Assembly (NCBI GenBank): GCA_019421345.1
Contig: JAHZFL010000025.1
Coordinates: forward strand, 1-13,714
Reading direction: 5' to 3'
Origin: Roseburia sp.
GTDB taxonomy: Bacteria > Bacillota > Clostridia > Lachnospirales > Lachnospiraceae
Length of the DNA stretch: 13,714 nt
Notes under the pieces: generated by a model
The model's input: the letters and a program-made list of their open reading frames with translations, nothing else
What the model was told of the DNA's origin: nothing
The model's database searches: none
Part shown: positions 5,615 to 13,613 of the stretch, piece by piece
Position numbering within the stretch: the first letter of the stretch is position 1
How the letters are laid out: each line of letters begins with the position of its first letter
Position numbers and translations under genes: made by a program

Positions 5615-6109
5615 ATGATTCGGACAGCGGTAGAAGCGGATATTCCTGAGCTGATGAATATTTATAATGATGCGATTTTACATACGACGGCAACGTTTGA
5701 TACAGAGAGCAAGGATATGGAGGAACGGCGGGCATGGTTTGCGGAGCATACCGGGCGTCATATCCTGTTGGTGTATGAGACGGAGGGGTGTGTGGCAGGA
5801 TATGCGTCTTTGTCCCGTTACCGTGACAGGCGGGCGTTTGATGTGGCGGTGGAGCTGTCTGTTTATATTAGTGAGCAATACAGGGGGCAGGGGATTGGCA
5901 GCCGGCTGATGGAAGCGATTCTTTCCCATGCAAGAGACTGTGAGGAGATTCAAACGGTGATCTCTCTGATCGCGAGCGGCAACGAGGCAAGTATTCATCT
6001 GCACGAGAACTTTGGCTTTACCTATTGCGGAACTATCCGCGATGCGGGGATTAAATTCGGAAAAAAGCTGAGTCTCCATGCATATCAGATTATTTATGAC
6101 AGAGGCTAA
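5615..6109 (+). CDS. GNAT acetyltransferase, phosphinothricin/methionine sulfoximine type
   Basis: The 164-residue protein has the PAT subfamily pattern. It opens MIRTAVEADIPELMNIYND, has the substrate-loop region ATFDTES...RRAWF (about 27-41), acetyl-CoA pyrophosphate motif YRGQGIG in the middle, and the closing N-E-ASIHLHENFGF and IKFGKKLSLHAYQ segments. Members N-acetylate phosphinothricin, methionine sulfoximine or sulfone, or related small amines; the substrate cannot be told from sequence. An in-frame start at 5525 would add 30 residues translated from the leader hairpin. ATG at 5615 is chosen because GGGAGAG precedes it and homology begins there. It leads an operon with corA (20-nt gap). 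Confidence 0.88.
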   Translation: MIRTAVEADIPELMNIYNDAILHTTATFDTESKDMEERRAWFAEHTGRHILLVYETEGCVAGYASLSRYRDRRAFDVAVELSVYISEQYRGQGIGSRLMEAILSHARDCEEIQTVISLIASGNEASIHLHENFGFTYCGTIRDAGIKFGKKLSLHAYQIIYDRG

Positions 6110-6129
6110 GAAAAGGTGAGGTGAGTGCC

Positions 6130-7071
6130 ATGTTAAAATACTTTAGAACAGATAATCAGATTTTATATGAGGAGGAGCGGATCGGGGACGGCGTGTGGGT
6201 GCAGCTTACAAGTCCGGCGCAGGAGGAATGTGAGAAAATCGCTCAGGCGCTCAATGTAGATATAGAGGACATCAAGGCGGCGCTCGATCCTGAGGAGAGT
6301 TCGCGTATTGAGCTGCAGGACGGCTATACGCTGATTCTTGTAGATATTCCGACAACAGAGATTCGTCACGAGAAGCAGTCCTATACGACAATCCCGCTGG
6401 GGATCATACTCGCGCAGGATGTTATCGTTACAATCTGCACGGAGGATACGCCGGTGCTTAAGAACTTTGTGACAAACCGCGTGAAGGAGTTTAGCACAAA
6501 AAAGCGGCTGCGCTTCGTATACCAGATTCTTTATGGAACGGCGACAATTTATCAGGCAAATCTGCGCATCATTGATAAGCGGAGAACTGAGATCGAGGAG
6601 CGGATCGGAGAGCATACAGAGGATGCAGATTTGATCGATCTGCATGAACTGGAATCGACACTTGTTTATTTTGCAACCTCGCTGCGGGCAAACGGTGTTG
6701 TGCTCGATCGCCTGACACGCTATAAGCGGCTGGAGCAGTATCCCGAGGACAAGGAGCTTTTGGGCGACGTTATCGTCGAGAACCGTCAGGCGATTGAGAT
6801 GACGACTATTTACAGGGATATTATCAATGGTACAAGAGAACTTATGTCGTCAGTCATTGATAATCGTCTGAATAATGTTATGAAGTATTTGACGTCTATC
6901 ACGATCGTTATGGCGATCCCTACGGTAATCTCCGGGATGTACGGTATGAACGTGGAGGAGAAGTGGATGCCGCTTTCCGATACGCCGCATGGATTTTTGA
7001 TCATTTGTGTCCTGACGCTTTTGATCTGTATTCTGACGCTTTTGTTTTTATATAAAAAGAGAATGCTTTAG
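6130..7071 (+). CDS. corA: CorA-family divalent cation (Mg2+/Co2+) transporter
   Basis: This is a pentameric channel for Mg2+ and related ions. From ATG at 6130 the protein is 313 residues. It has an N-terminal cytoplasmic alpha/beta domain (to about 150), a long charged stalk helix (150-245), TM1 (about 249-268) closing with the invariant YGMN (271-274), a short acidic periplasmic loop (NVEEKW), TM2 (288-307) and a basic tail KKRML. This is the canonical CorA layout and length. A GTG at 6121 would add three residues; ATG is preferred because GGTGAGG is better spaced for it. It lies in an operon between the GNAT gene and a pyruvate kinase-like gene whose ribosome binding site overlaps its stop codon. 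Confidence 0.94.
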   Translation: MLKYFRTDNQILYEEERIGDGVWVQLTSPAQEECEKIAQALNVDIEDIKAALDPEESSRIELQDGYTLILVDIPTTEIRHEKQSYTTIPLGIILAQDVIVTICTEDTPVLKNFVTNRVKEFSTKKRLRFVYQILYGTATIYQANLRIIDKRRTEIEERIGEHTEDADLIDLHELESTLVYFATSLRANGVVLDRLTRYKRLEQYPEDKELLGDVIVENRQAIEMTTIYRDIINGTRELMSSVIDNRLNNVMKYLTSITIVMAIPTVISGMYGMNVEEKWMPLSDTPHGFLIICVLTLLICILTLLFLYKKRML

Positions 7072-7080
7072 GGAGAGGCT

Positions 7081-8139
7081 ATGAGGACAAACATTTATGG
7101 AACGATTGGACCGGCATGCCGGTCAGTGGAGACGCTTCGTCGATTGTTTGCGGAGGGAATGACAGGAGTTCGCCTTAATTTATCGCATACAAGTCTTGCG
7201 GATGCCGCCGATTGGATTGCAAATATCCATCAGGCGTATGAGAGTCAAAGCGGAGGGGCAGGGATAGACCGCGCTCAGATATTAATGGATCTGCAGGGAC
7301 CGGAGCTTCGGATTGGAACGCTTCGGGAGTCCAGGCAGCTTTCCGAGGGGGAGAAAGTCATACTGGCAGACACGGCGGGAAAGGGGACGGCGGGAGCAGA
7401 AACCATTCCGGTGCCCGGATTCATTCTGCCGCACCTAGCGCGAGGACAGGAGCTTTTACTGGATGACGGACAGCTTTTGCTTATGGTGGAGGAAACGCCG
7501 GCGGAGAGAGAACGAGGTGCGGTAAGCTGCACCGTCGTGCGCGGCGGATGTCTGCGGAGCAGAAAGAGCATTGCACTTCCTGGGGCTTCGTGGAAGGCGC
7601 CGACACTGACTGACTGCGATCTGCGCAATATCAGAGATGCACGTCGCTTTGGGATTACGGGTGTCATGCTGCCGTTTGTAAGAAGCGCCGCAGACCTGTG
7701 CTGTCTTAGGGAGGCGTTGGAGAGGGAGCATGCCGGAGACGTTCGTATTTTTGCAAAAATTGAAAATATGGACGGCGTGGAAAGTCTGCCAAAGCTGCTT
7801 GCGCATTGCGATGAGATCGTGATTGCACGCGGAGACTTGGGAAATTCCATGCCGCTTTGGAAGCTTCCTGTTGTGCAGGCAAGGCTGGCGGAGATTTGCA
7901 GGAGAGCGGGAAAGCCGTTTATGGTAGTGACGCAGATGCTCGCATCCATGGAAACAAAGCAGATTCCGACGAGAGCAGAAGTGTCTGATATTTTTTGCGC
8001 TGTAGCAGAGGGGGCGTCATCGGTGATGCTCACAGGAGAAACGGCTGCGGGAAACTACCCCGTAGAAGCGATGCATTATCTGGTGCAGACCGTGCGGGAA
8101 ACAGAGGCATATATGGCAAAGAGCGATGTGGGGCTATAA
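7081..8139 (+). CDS. Short pyruvate kinase lacking the C-terminal domain
   Basis: Pyruvate kinase transfers phosphate from phosphoenolpyruvate to ADP. This 352-residue form contains the A (TIM barrel) and B domains but stops where the roughly 110-residue regulatory C domain would begin. Expected catalytic positions are present: R31, N33 and S35 in VRLNLSH, D70, E75 and R77 in MDLQGPELR, K226 and E228 in AKIEN, D252 in ARGDLG, T284 in TQML. The normally invariant DTKGPE segment reads DLQGPE. It may therefore be a minimal, unregulated pyruvate kinase or a paralogue with altered activity. It is translated from AGGGAGAGG overlapping the corA stop. Its end overlaps the operon terminator stem, so the stop is native rather than a frameshift. 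Confidence 0.88.
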   Translation: MRTNIYGTIGPACRSVETLRRLFAEGMTGVRLNLSHTSLADAADWIANIHQAYESQSGGAGIDRAQILMDLQGPELRIGTLRESRQLSEGEKVILADTAGKGTAGAETIPVPGFILPHLARGQELLLDDGQLLLMVEETPAERERGAVSCTVVRGGCLRSRKSIALPGASWKAPTLTDCDLRNIRDARRFGITGVMLPFVRSAADLCCLREALEREHAGDVRIFAKIENMDGVESLPKLLAHCDEIVIARGDLGNSMPLWKLPVVQARLAEICRRAGKPFMVVTQMLASMETKQIPTRAEVSDIFCAVAEGASSVMLTGETAAGNYPVEAMHYLVQTVRETEAYMAKSDVGL

Positions 8140-8166
8140 AGATACCCTCGCATCGCTCTTTTTTTA
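8118..8166 (+). terminator. Terminator of the GNAT-corA-pyruvate kinase operon
   Basis: AAAGAGCGATG (8118-8128) pairs with CATCGCTCTTT (8151-8161) and is extended inside by GGGG/CCCT. Five further T residues follow. The 5' arm lies within the last codons of the pyruvate kinase gene and its stop codon is in the loop. Confidence 0.9.
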
Positions 8167-8170
8167 TGAT

Positions 8171-8258
8171 ATAGGAAATTGCTCTGCAATCCTATGTCGT
8201 AACGGCACACTTCGTGAGAGGATGCGCACGCGGATAAGCGGAAGTATTGCTTCGCAAT
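8171..8258. repeat. Cluster of short stem-loops, possible dispersed intergenic repeat
   Basis: Hairpin 1 is ATAGGA-AA-TTGC / GCAA-TCCTAT (8171-8195) with loop TCT. Hairpin 2 is ATTGC-TTC-GCAAT (8246-8258). Both present the same TTGC...GCAA core. The spacer is rich in small GC dyads. The cluster sits between two convergent genes with no ORF. The stretch to 8337 is AT-rich and otherwise empty. Confidence 0.4.
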
Positions 8259-8337
8259 CATGTTCGGCGCGGCAAAAATGTGCTTTTTTTATAATTTATT
8301 ACAACGCAATTTATAACAAAGTTTTTGTGTCCGCTTG

Positions 8338-9195
8338 TTACAGTGAAAAGCGTCCGCTTGCTCCGCATGGGAGCACAAGCCCGTTGGAGGAAACGGGGAG
8401 TCCGATCTCATCAGCGGTAATGGTCCCGCCATACTTTTTTAGTGCAGTATGCATCATATAGCTTAGCACAGCGGGCTGTAACCCTGTAGTATATGAATTG
8501 ATCAGAAAGAAAAGCGGCTCGTTGGTCAGAAGCTGTTCGCACAGTTGCACCAGCGGATAGATCGCGTCCTCAATTTTCCAAATTTCGCCTTTGGGACCGC
8601 GTCCATACGAGGGAGGGTCCATAATAATGGCGTCATAGTGATTGCCGCGCCGGAGCTCGCGCTCCACGAACTTCACACAGTCGTCCACGATCCAGCGGAT
8701 GGGCGCATCCTTAAGACCGGAGGAGACGGCGTTTTCTTTTGCCCATGTAACCATGCCCTTGGAAGCGTCTACATGTGTAACGCTCGCGCCTGCCGCCGCC
8801 GCCGCGATCGTAGCGCCGCCGGTATAGGCAAAAAGATTTAAGACCTTGACGGGTCTTTTTGCATGCCGGATTTTTTCGGAGAACCAGTCCCAGTTGGCTG
8901 CCTGTTCTGGAAAAAGTCCGGTGTGCTTAAAACTGAACGGTTTTAAGTGAAAGGTGAGTGCACCATAGTGAATGGTCCATTGCTCCGGCAGGTCAAAAAA
9001 TTCCCATTCGCCGCCTCCCTTTGCGCTGCGATGGTAATGTCCATTTTTTTTGTGCCATCCCCTGTGGGTCTTTGGCGTGTCCCAGATGACCTGCGGGTCG
9101 GGGCGCACCAGAAGATAATTGCCCCAGCGTTCCAGCTTTTCCCCTTTTGAGCAGTCTATGACTTCATAATCCTTCCAATTATCTGCAATCCACAT
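8338..9195 (-). CDS. Class I SAM-dependent methyltransferase (RlmI/RlmK-like, COG1092 type)
   Basis: The 285-residue protein has the HTGLFPEQ lead-in (91-98), SAM-binding motif I VLNLFAYTGGAT (118-129), the acidic ribose contact VDAS (142-145) and motif IV MDPPSYGRG (192-200) followed by PKGEIWKIED. These are hallmarks of the COG1092 family, whose studied members methylate 23S rRNA. It lacks the N-terminal PUA domain of RlmI, so the target RNA is not certain and a gene symbol is withheld. The N-terminal 90 residues form a small beta-rich region rich in W and H. The start has AGAAGGA about 8 nt upstream. It is convergent to the pyruvate kinase operon and appears monocistronic. Confidence 0.88.
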   Translation of the reverse strand: MWIADNWKDYEVIDCSKGEKLERWGNYLLVRPDPQVIWDTPKTHRGWHKKNGHYHRSAKGGGEWEFFDLPEQWTIHYGALTFHLKPFSFKHTGLFPEQAANWDWFSEKIRHAKRPVKVLNLFAYTGGATIAAAAAGASVTHVDASKGMVTWAKENAVSSGLKDAPIRWIVDDCVKFVERELRRGNHYDAIIMDPPSYGRGPKGEIWKIEDAIYPLVQLCEQLLTNEPLFFLINSYTTGLQPAVLSYMMHTALKKYGGTITADEIGLPVSSNGLVLPCGASGRFSL

Positions 9196-9412
9196 AAAAA
9201 TCCTTCTTTCTTTGCTGTTTTTGTTTCCAAGCGGATGGGAGTAAGAGTGCCATCATCGTAAAAAAATTTAAACGCCCGGTAAGAATGTCAATCACCGGAT
9301 ATCTTTTGACTTTTCGTCGATGACGACGATGATGATAATATTGATAAACGAATACTCCTTGTTTACCATGAATTTATTTTGTATTTGCGATACATGCCGT
9401 ATAGCTACGGAC

Positions 9413-9440
9413 ATTATACCATAATATCTTATTTTTTGAA
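9413..9440 (-). promoter_or_regulatory. Candidate promoter of the methyltransferase gene
   Basis: On the minus strand, TTCAAA (9435-9440) and a perfect TATAAT (9413-9418) are separated by 16 bp. The leader to the ATG at 9195 would be about 210 nt and holds GAT/GAC triplet runs near 9320-9340 but no structure I recognise. Confidence 0.45.
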
Positions 9441-9506
9441 GAAAAAGTATAAAATGAAATAGAAGTAGCCCCCTCGTTTACATATGCTGTAGGGAAAGTT
9501 GTGTAT

Positions 9507-9626
9507 ATGCAGCAGATGATAAATGGGGACGCTTGGGTTATAGAAAGGCTACAGAAAGACGGTGACGTCAAAAATTATATAAAAATTAAGAAAATGCTTG
9601 CTGAGGCAGTAGAGTATTCAGGCTAA
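9507..9626 (+). CDS. Possible small ORF (39 aa), unknown
   Basis: The ORF has AGGGAAAG about 9 nt before the ATG. It encodes a charged, helix-prone peptide (MQQMINGDAWVIERL start, KIKKMLAEAVEYSG end) with no membrane segment. It ends 48 nt before the surface protein gene, in the same direction. It could be a genuine microprotein, a leader peptide or the tail of a decayed gene. I recognise no family. The rest of 9196-9674 has no other ORF I would support. Confidence 0.35.
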   Translation: MQQMINGDAWVIERLQKDGDVKNYIKIKKMLAEAVEYSG

Positions 9627-9674
9627 GATTTGTATATACGACGATGATGGTTTTAAGAAAGAGGGGCGGAAATC

Positions 9675-11423
9675 ATGAGAGAAAAAAAGAAAAGACTGGC
9701 AGAAATGTGGATACTTGGTATTATGATGGCGGTGGGAATGGTTATGGCTGCACCGCCGGTGACGGCGCACACGGAGGAAGCCGTGGGCGAGCGGCGCGAG
9801 GAAGGCGGCAATTTATATTGGTATGAGAACGGTGTAAAGCAGGGAACCGAGGGGCGCGGTAAGGAGATCTACGATCCGGGCACCGATGCGTGGTATTGGC
9901 TGGATGCGGTGGACGGCGGCCGCATGGCGAAGAACAAAGACGTCTATCTGGAATCCTGGGGCGGACAGTACGGAGACCGTGCGGACGGTACGGGAAAGTG
10001 GGTGCGCTATGATGGGAACGGTCATATGGTGAAGGGCTGGGACAGTAAGAATGAAACGTATTATTTTGACCCGGTGACCGGAGCGATGGCGAAGGGCTTG
10101 ACGGAAATTGACGGAAAACAATGTGCGTTTACCGAAATAGAAGGGTATGGAATAACCGGATGGATACAAATCAATGGCGGTGATTATTATTACCAGGATG
10201 GCGTTCGTCTCGGAACGGAGGACCGGGGGGAAGAGATTTACGATAAGGAAACGGACGGCTGGTACTGGCTGGATGCCGCACAGGACGGAAAAAAAGCGGT
10301 AAGCAAGGATGTCTATCAGATATCAGAGGCGGGACCATGGGCAGAGGATAAGAAGAGCGGTTGCGGGAAATGGGTGCGCTACGATAAAAACGGAAGGATG
10401 GTGAAGGGGTGGGATACGGATTATTTAGGGGGAAAGTACTATTTTGATCCGACTTATGGAACGATGGCAAAGGGAAAAGTGGTCATTGACGGGAAAACCT
10501 TTTGGTTTGATAATGTCACGGGAATCCTCGGACGGGAGATCGGTGATGCGGAGGGAGGTATCATCGATGAGGAGATCAAGCACAAAGGCATGGATGGAAG
10601 CATCGAATGGATATTGAAAAAGGACGGGGAGCTTGTGATCTTGGGAGCCTGCGGAGAGGAACAGAAGAATGGCTGGGAAAATGCGGGCTGGCTTGCGTAT
10701 AAGAATGAAATCACAGGCGCATATGTTGATTTTACGGGTGCAGTAAGTCTGCGCGGCTTGTTTGCGGGACTGGAAAAACTACAATATGTGAAAAATCTGG
10801 AGAAGCTTGACACGAGTCAGGTGACGGATATGAGTAATATGTTTTATGGCTGCATCAGGTTGGAGTCCTTGAATCTGGGCGGATTTGATACAAGTCAAGT
10901 GACGGATATGAGTAATATGTTCTATGACTGCAGGAGCCTGCAGAGCCTTGATCTGAAGAACTTTAATACGGGGAATGTGACAAACATGAGCGGGATGTTT
11001 GAGGCAAGATATGATATGTACAATCAATACTGGAACGATTTGGAGTATCTGGATATGAGCAGCTTTGACACCAGTAAAGTGACGGATATGAGCGGCATGT
11101 TCCGGGGGCGTTTTCGTTTAAAGAATTTAGATGTGAGCAGCTTTAACACCAGTAAAGTGACAAACATGAGTTGCATGTTTTATGCGTGCGGTGGCTTGCA
11201 GAGCGATGGGCTTGTCGGATTTAATACCAGCAATGTGACAGATATGGAGTATATGTTTGGAATGTGCGCTGTGTCGACTCTTGATCTGAGTAGTTTTGAT
11301 ACGAGAAAAGTTACGAATTCGGGAGGTATGTTTTATGTATGCTTTGGTGTGAAAATTTTTGTGGGGGACAACTGGAATATTTCGGTGGAACCAACTTATG
11401 GGGCTAAAGTCATAAAGAAGTGA
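9675..11423 (+). CDS. Exported surface protein: cell-wall-binding repeats plus DUF285 (BspA-like) repeats
   Basis: The 582-residue protein has a clear signal peptide: a basic start (REKKKR), hydrophobic core about 11-26 and likely cleavage near VTA-HTEE (about 31). Residues 45-141 and 168-267 are two copies of an aromatic cell-wall-binding module (WYWLDA...GKWVRYD.NG.MVKGWD...YYFDP..G.MAKG); a further half copy at about 268-286 ends in WFDNVTGILG. Residues 305-375 link to seven DUF285 repeats (376-558), each with D/NTSxVTDMSxMF, at 26-residue spacing except one 34-residue step. No LPxTG, lipobox or C-terminal TM is seen, so the repeats presumably hold it to the wall. DUF285 arrays occur on adhesion-type surface proteins. 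The start has GAGGGG 8 nt upstream. No terminator separates it from the next gene. Confidence 0.92.
   Translation: MREKKKRLAEMWILGIMMAVGMVMAAPPVTAHTEEAVGERREEGGNLYWYENGVKQGTEGRGKEIYDPGTDAWYWLDAVDGGRMAKNKDVYLESWGGQYGDRADGTGKWVRYDGNGHMVKGWDSKNETYYFDPVTGAMAKGLTEIDGKQCAFTEIEGYGITGWIQINGGDYYYQDGVRLGTEDRGEEIYDKETDGWYWLDAAQDGKKAVSKDVYQISEAGPWAEDKKSGCGKWVRYDKNGRMVKGWDTDYLGGKYYFDPTYGTMAKGKVVIDGKTFWFDNVTGILGREIGDAEGGIIDEEIKHKGMDGSIEWILKKDGELVILGACGEEQKNGWENAGWLAYKNEITGAYVDFTGAVSLRGLFAGLEKLQYVKNLEKLDTSQVTDMSNMFYGCIRLESLNLGGFDTSQVTDMSNMFYDCRSLQSLDLKNFNTGNVTNMSGMFEARYDMYNQYWNDLEYLDMSSFDTSKVTDMSGMFRGRFRLKNLDVSSFNTSKVTNMSCMFYACGGLQSDGLVGFNTSNVTDMEYMFGMCAVSTLDLSSFDTRKVTNSGGMFYVCFGVKIFVGDNWNISVEPTYGAKVIKK
10800..11348 (+). 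repeat. Seven tandem 78-bp coding repeats (DUF285)
   Basis: The repeats carry D/NTSxVTDMSxMF cores at residues 379, 405, 431, 465, 491, 517 and 542 of the surface protein. Units 1 and 2 are nearly identical in DNA around GTGACGGATATGAGTAATAT (78 bp apart), which suggests recent duplication. The third-to-fourth step is 34 residues because of an inserted aromatic stretch. The last unit has lost the DM of its core. Confidence 0.85.
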
Positions 11424-11492
11424 TTGATAAAATACGTTTTGCAGGAAACAGTAAGAGGGGCTTGATCGCACAGAAAGGAGAAAAGAACAGGG

Positions 11493-13364
11493 ATGAGTAC
11501 AAGAGAGGAAAAACCGAGGGAGCTGTTGTTGGGGATATTTTTTAACAGTGAAGAGGATATGACGGACAGTATCTATGTTTCTTTTGATGGATTTACGTTC
11601 CGTAAGATTGTGGAGGCGTACAAAGACAGGGCTCCTGATGATCGGGATGATTATTGGATAGAAGGTAAGGATGGAGGATGTCTGCATGATCCGGGTCTGA
11701 TATATAAGGATGGCGTGTTCTGGACGATGTCGGGGTTTACTCCGACACAGGAGGAGGTACCAAAGCTGACATCGCATCGCTTCATACCCATGTGGGGATA
11801 TTCTAAGGATTTGATTCATTGGAGCTTGCCTGCAAGCGGGAGTGAGGAAAATGTATCTGTCAACACGTCATACGGATGGCCGTACACGAGCTATGGGGAG
11901 AGAACGAATCAGCTATTTGACTGTGTTGCACCGGATCCGTTTCTTGATGAAGATGGTACGGTTTGGGTTGTAGCCAGTATGGGATATTATGGGCAGAAGC
12001 ATAAAGTGGGGCCTTGGAGCGATACAATGAAGCCGTATCTGGTTCGAGTGCCGAAGCTTTTACCGAATCCGGGATGCGGCAATCTTGAAACGGAGGAGCA
12101 ATGGAAACTTCCGCCGGTCACGCAGTACGAGCAGGCGATTCCCATTAACCTGCCAAAGGAGCAGATTGCAGATGAGCGGGGAGAGGCGAGAAAAAGAAAA
12201 GAATATCAAGGTGATCCTGCGCGGATAGAGACGGAGGATCGGATTGATGGTGCGCTGTACAAAGAGGGAGGCAGATATTATCTGGTCGTGAAACGGTATG
12301 GGACGGTAAATGAAATCTGGTCTATTGACAGTCTTACAAAGGTTGCTGACCCGGCTGCGTGGAAGCTTGTAAACAGCGATTTTGTAACCGGATTCGAGGG
12401 ACCATGCCTGACAAAGTATCAAGGCAATTATTATGTCTATACTGATAAGCTTGCGGATTATCCACCGGGTAATCCAGACGGTAAGACGGGGATTCATGTC
12501 ACTTGTACGACAGACTTAAATTCCCGCTGGACGGAAAATACAAAGGTCCGTCTATTGGAGCGGAAGGACGGGGAGGAGCGTGAGTGTACCGGGCGGCATG
12601 GATCGGTGAAGGCATTCACGGACCCGGCAGTCATAGGAAGGGTTATGGAGCTATACCGGGCGGCTGGCTGGAACTACCCACCGGCGGGAGATAGACCGCT
12701 TGGCATTGATATGAATAATGGCTGGTTTCGTGATGGGGGAAAATGTTATCGCTATGAAAACGGGGTAAAGCTGGCTAGCAGAGAGTGGCTTGATCCGTCA
12801 ACAGGTGCATGGTACTGGTTTGATGCGGACGGCACTATGGCAAGAAACAAAGATGTGTTTATTCCTTATAATCCAGACCGCACGGAGGGAAAATGGGTTT
12901 ACTACGGGGAAGATGGCCATATGGTAAAGGGAGAGAACAGACATGGAGACCAGTGGAATTATTTTGATTTGTCAACCACGAAATACTGGTATTATTATGA
13001 TCCGATTACTGGAGAGCGGGCAACAGGCATGAAAGAGATATGGGATCAAAGCAGCTCAAGAAATAAGTGGGTTTATTATGATCCGGAAGGACGGATGTTG
13101 TATGGAGAGCAGTGTATTGAGGGGAATTGGTATTGGTTTGATGAGGTAACGGGTGAAAGGAAAGTCGGAGAGCGCTACTCCAAAGAGAAGAATTGGTACA
13201 GATATGATGATGAGGGCAGGATGATACACGGAGAATATTGCTCCAAGGAGGGAAACTGGTATTACTACGACATTGTAACCGGTATCATGCACCACGGATG
13301 GACGACATTGCCAGACGGAAGGACTTACTATTATGATGAAGTAACCGGAATCCGTCAGGGATAG
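11493..13364 (+). CDS. GH43-like beta-propeller protein with C-terminal cell-wall-binding repeats
   Basis: The 623-residue protein has two parts. Residues about 10-400 resemble the five-bladed propeller of family 43 glycosidases: HDPGLIYKDGVFW (D66), VAPDPFLDEDGTVWVV (D148), IDGALYKEGGRYYLVV and GFEGPCLTKYQGNYYVYTD (E302). D66, D148 and E302 sit where the GH43 base, pKa modulator and acid are expected. Residues 408-623 are cell-wall-binding repeats (YRYENG, WYWFDADGTMARNKDV, WVYYGEDGHMVKG, YYYDEVTG) like those in the gene upstream. No signal peptide is present: the protein opens MSTREEKPR and enters the first blade at once, and the upstream frame has a stop at 11463-11465. Ribosome binding site AAGGAG lies 12 nt upstream. 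It is likely co-transcribed with the surface protein (69-nt gap). The substrate is unknown. Confidence 0.82.
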   Translation: MSTREEKPRELLLGIFFNSEEDMTDSIYVSFDGFTFRKIVEAYKDRAPDDRDDYWIEGKDGGCLHDPGLIYKDGVFWTMSGFTPTQEEVPKLTSHRFIPMWGYSKDLIHWSLPASGSEENVSVNTSYGWPYTSYGERTNQLFDCVAPDPFLDEDGTVWVVASMGYYGQKHKVGPWSDTMKPYLVRVPKLLPNPGCGNLETEEQWKLPPVTQYEQAIPINLPKEQIADERGEARKRKEYQGDPARIETEDRIDGALYKEGGRYYLVVKRYGTVNEIWSIDSLTKVADPAAWKLVNSDFVTGFEGPCLTKYQGNYYVYTDKLADYPPGNPDGKTGIHVTCTTDLNSRWTENTKVRLLERKDGEERECTGRHGSVKAFTDPAVIGRVMELYRAAGWNYPPAGDRPLGIDMNNGWFRDGGKCYRYENGVKLASREWLDPSTGAWYWFDADGTMARNKDVFIPYNPDRTEGKWVYYGEDGHMVKGENRHGDQWNYFDLSTTKYWYYYDPITGERATGMKEIWDQSSSRNKWVYYDPEGRMLYGEQCIEGNWYWFDEVTGERKVGERYSKEKNWYRYDDEGRMIHGEYCSKEGNWYYYDIVTGIMHHGWTTLPDGRTYYYDEVTGIRQG

Positions 13365-13405
13365 CAGCAAACGAGGCGTATTGCTGCATAGAATCATCGA
13401 TGTTC

Positions 13406-13446
13406 GAGGCACTCGGAACGACAAAGTTCCGAGTGCCTCTCTCTTT
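13406..13446 (+). terminator. Strong terminator after the surface operon
   Basis: GAGGCACTCGGAAC (13406-13419) pairs perfectly over 14 bp with GTTCCGAGTGCCTC (13426-13439) around GACAAA. It is followed by TCTCTTT. Confidence 0.9.
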
Positions 13447-13578
13447 GTGGGGTTCGATTTATACAATTTATATTATTTCTGGAAGGAACATAATGGAACA
13501 ATGCAATGCGCAAAAAATCATGCCTAAAAATCACTGCTAAAATCTTTAGGAAAATATCACAAAAATTAAAAAAAGTCC

Positions 13579-13607
13579 TTGCAATCCCGCCATTTATCAT
13601 GTATACT
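13579..13607 (+). promoter_or_regulatory. Strong promoter for a gene beyond the window
   Basis: TTGCAA (13579-13584) and TATACT (13602-13607) have a 17-bp spacer. A-rich DNA directly upstream (about 13551-13575) resembles an UP element. Transcription would start near 13614. Between 13447 and 13578 I see only AT-rich non-coding DNA. Confidence 0.8.
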
Positions 13608-13613
13608 CATTTG

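Noticed and set aside
7275..8033. 252-residue minus-strand ORF
   Set aside because: It is antisense to the pyruvate kinase gene, serine/arginine-rich, with no motif or ribosome binding site.
9292..9369. 25-residue minus-strand ORF with an isoleucine/valine-rich core, possible membrane peptide
   Set aside because: No ribosome binding site; the hydrophobic run arises from GAT/GAC triplet repeats read on the other strand.
10800..11348. Regular spacing suggesting a CRISPR array
   Set aside because: The repeats are 78-bp coding units in frame with DUF285 repeats; there are no unique spacers.
11127..11819. 230-residue minus-strand ORF between the two surface genes
   Set aside because: It overlaps both supported genes on the opposite strand and has no recognisable domain.
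13394..13600. 68-residue minus-strand ORF over the terminator and AT-rich region
   Set aside because: It spans a strong terminator and promoter and has no ribosome binding site or domain.
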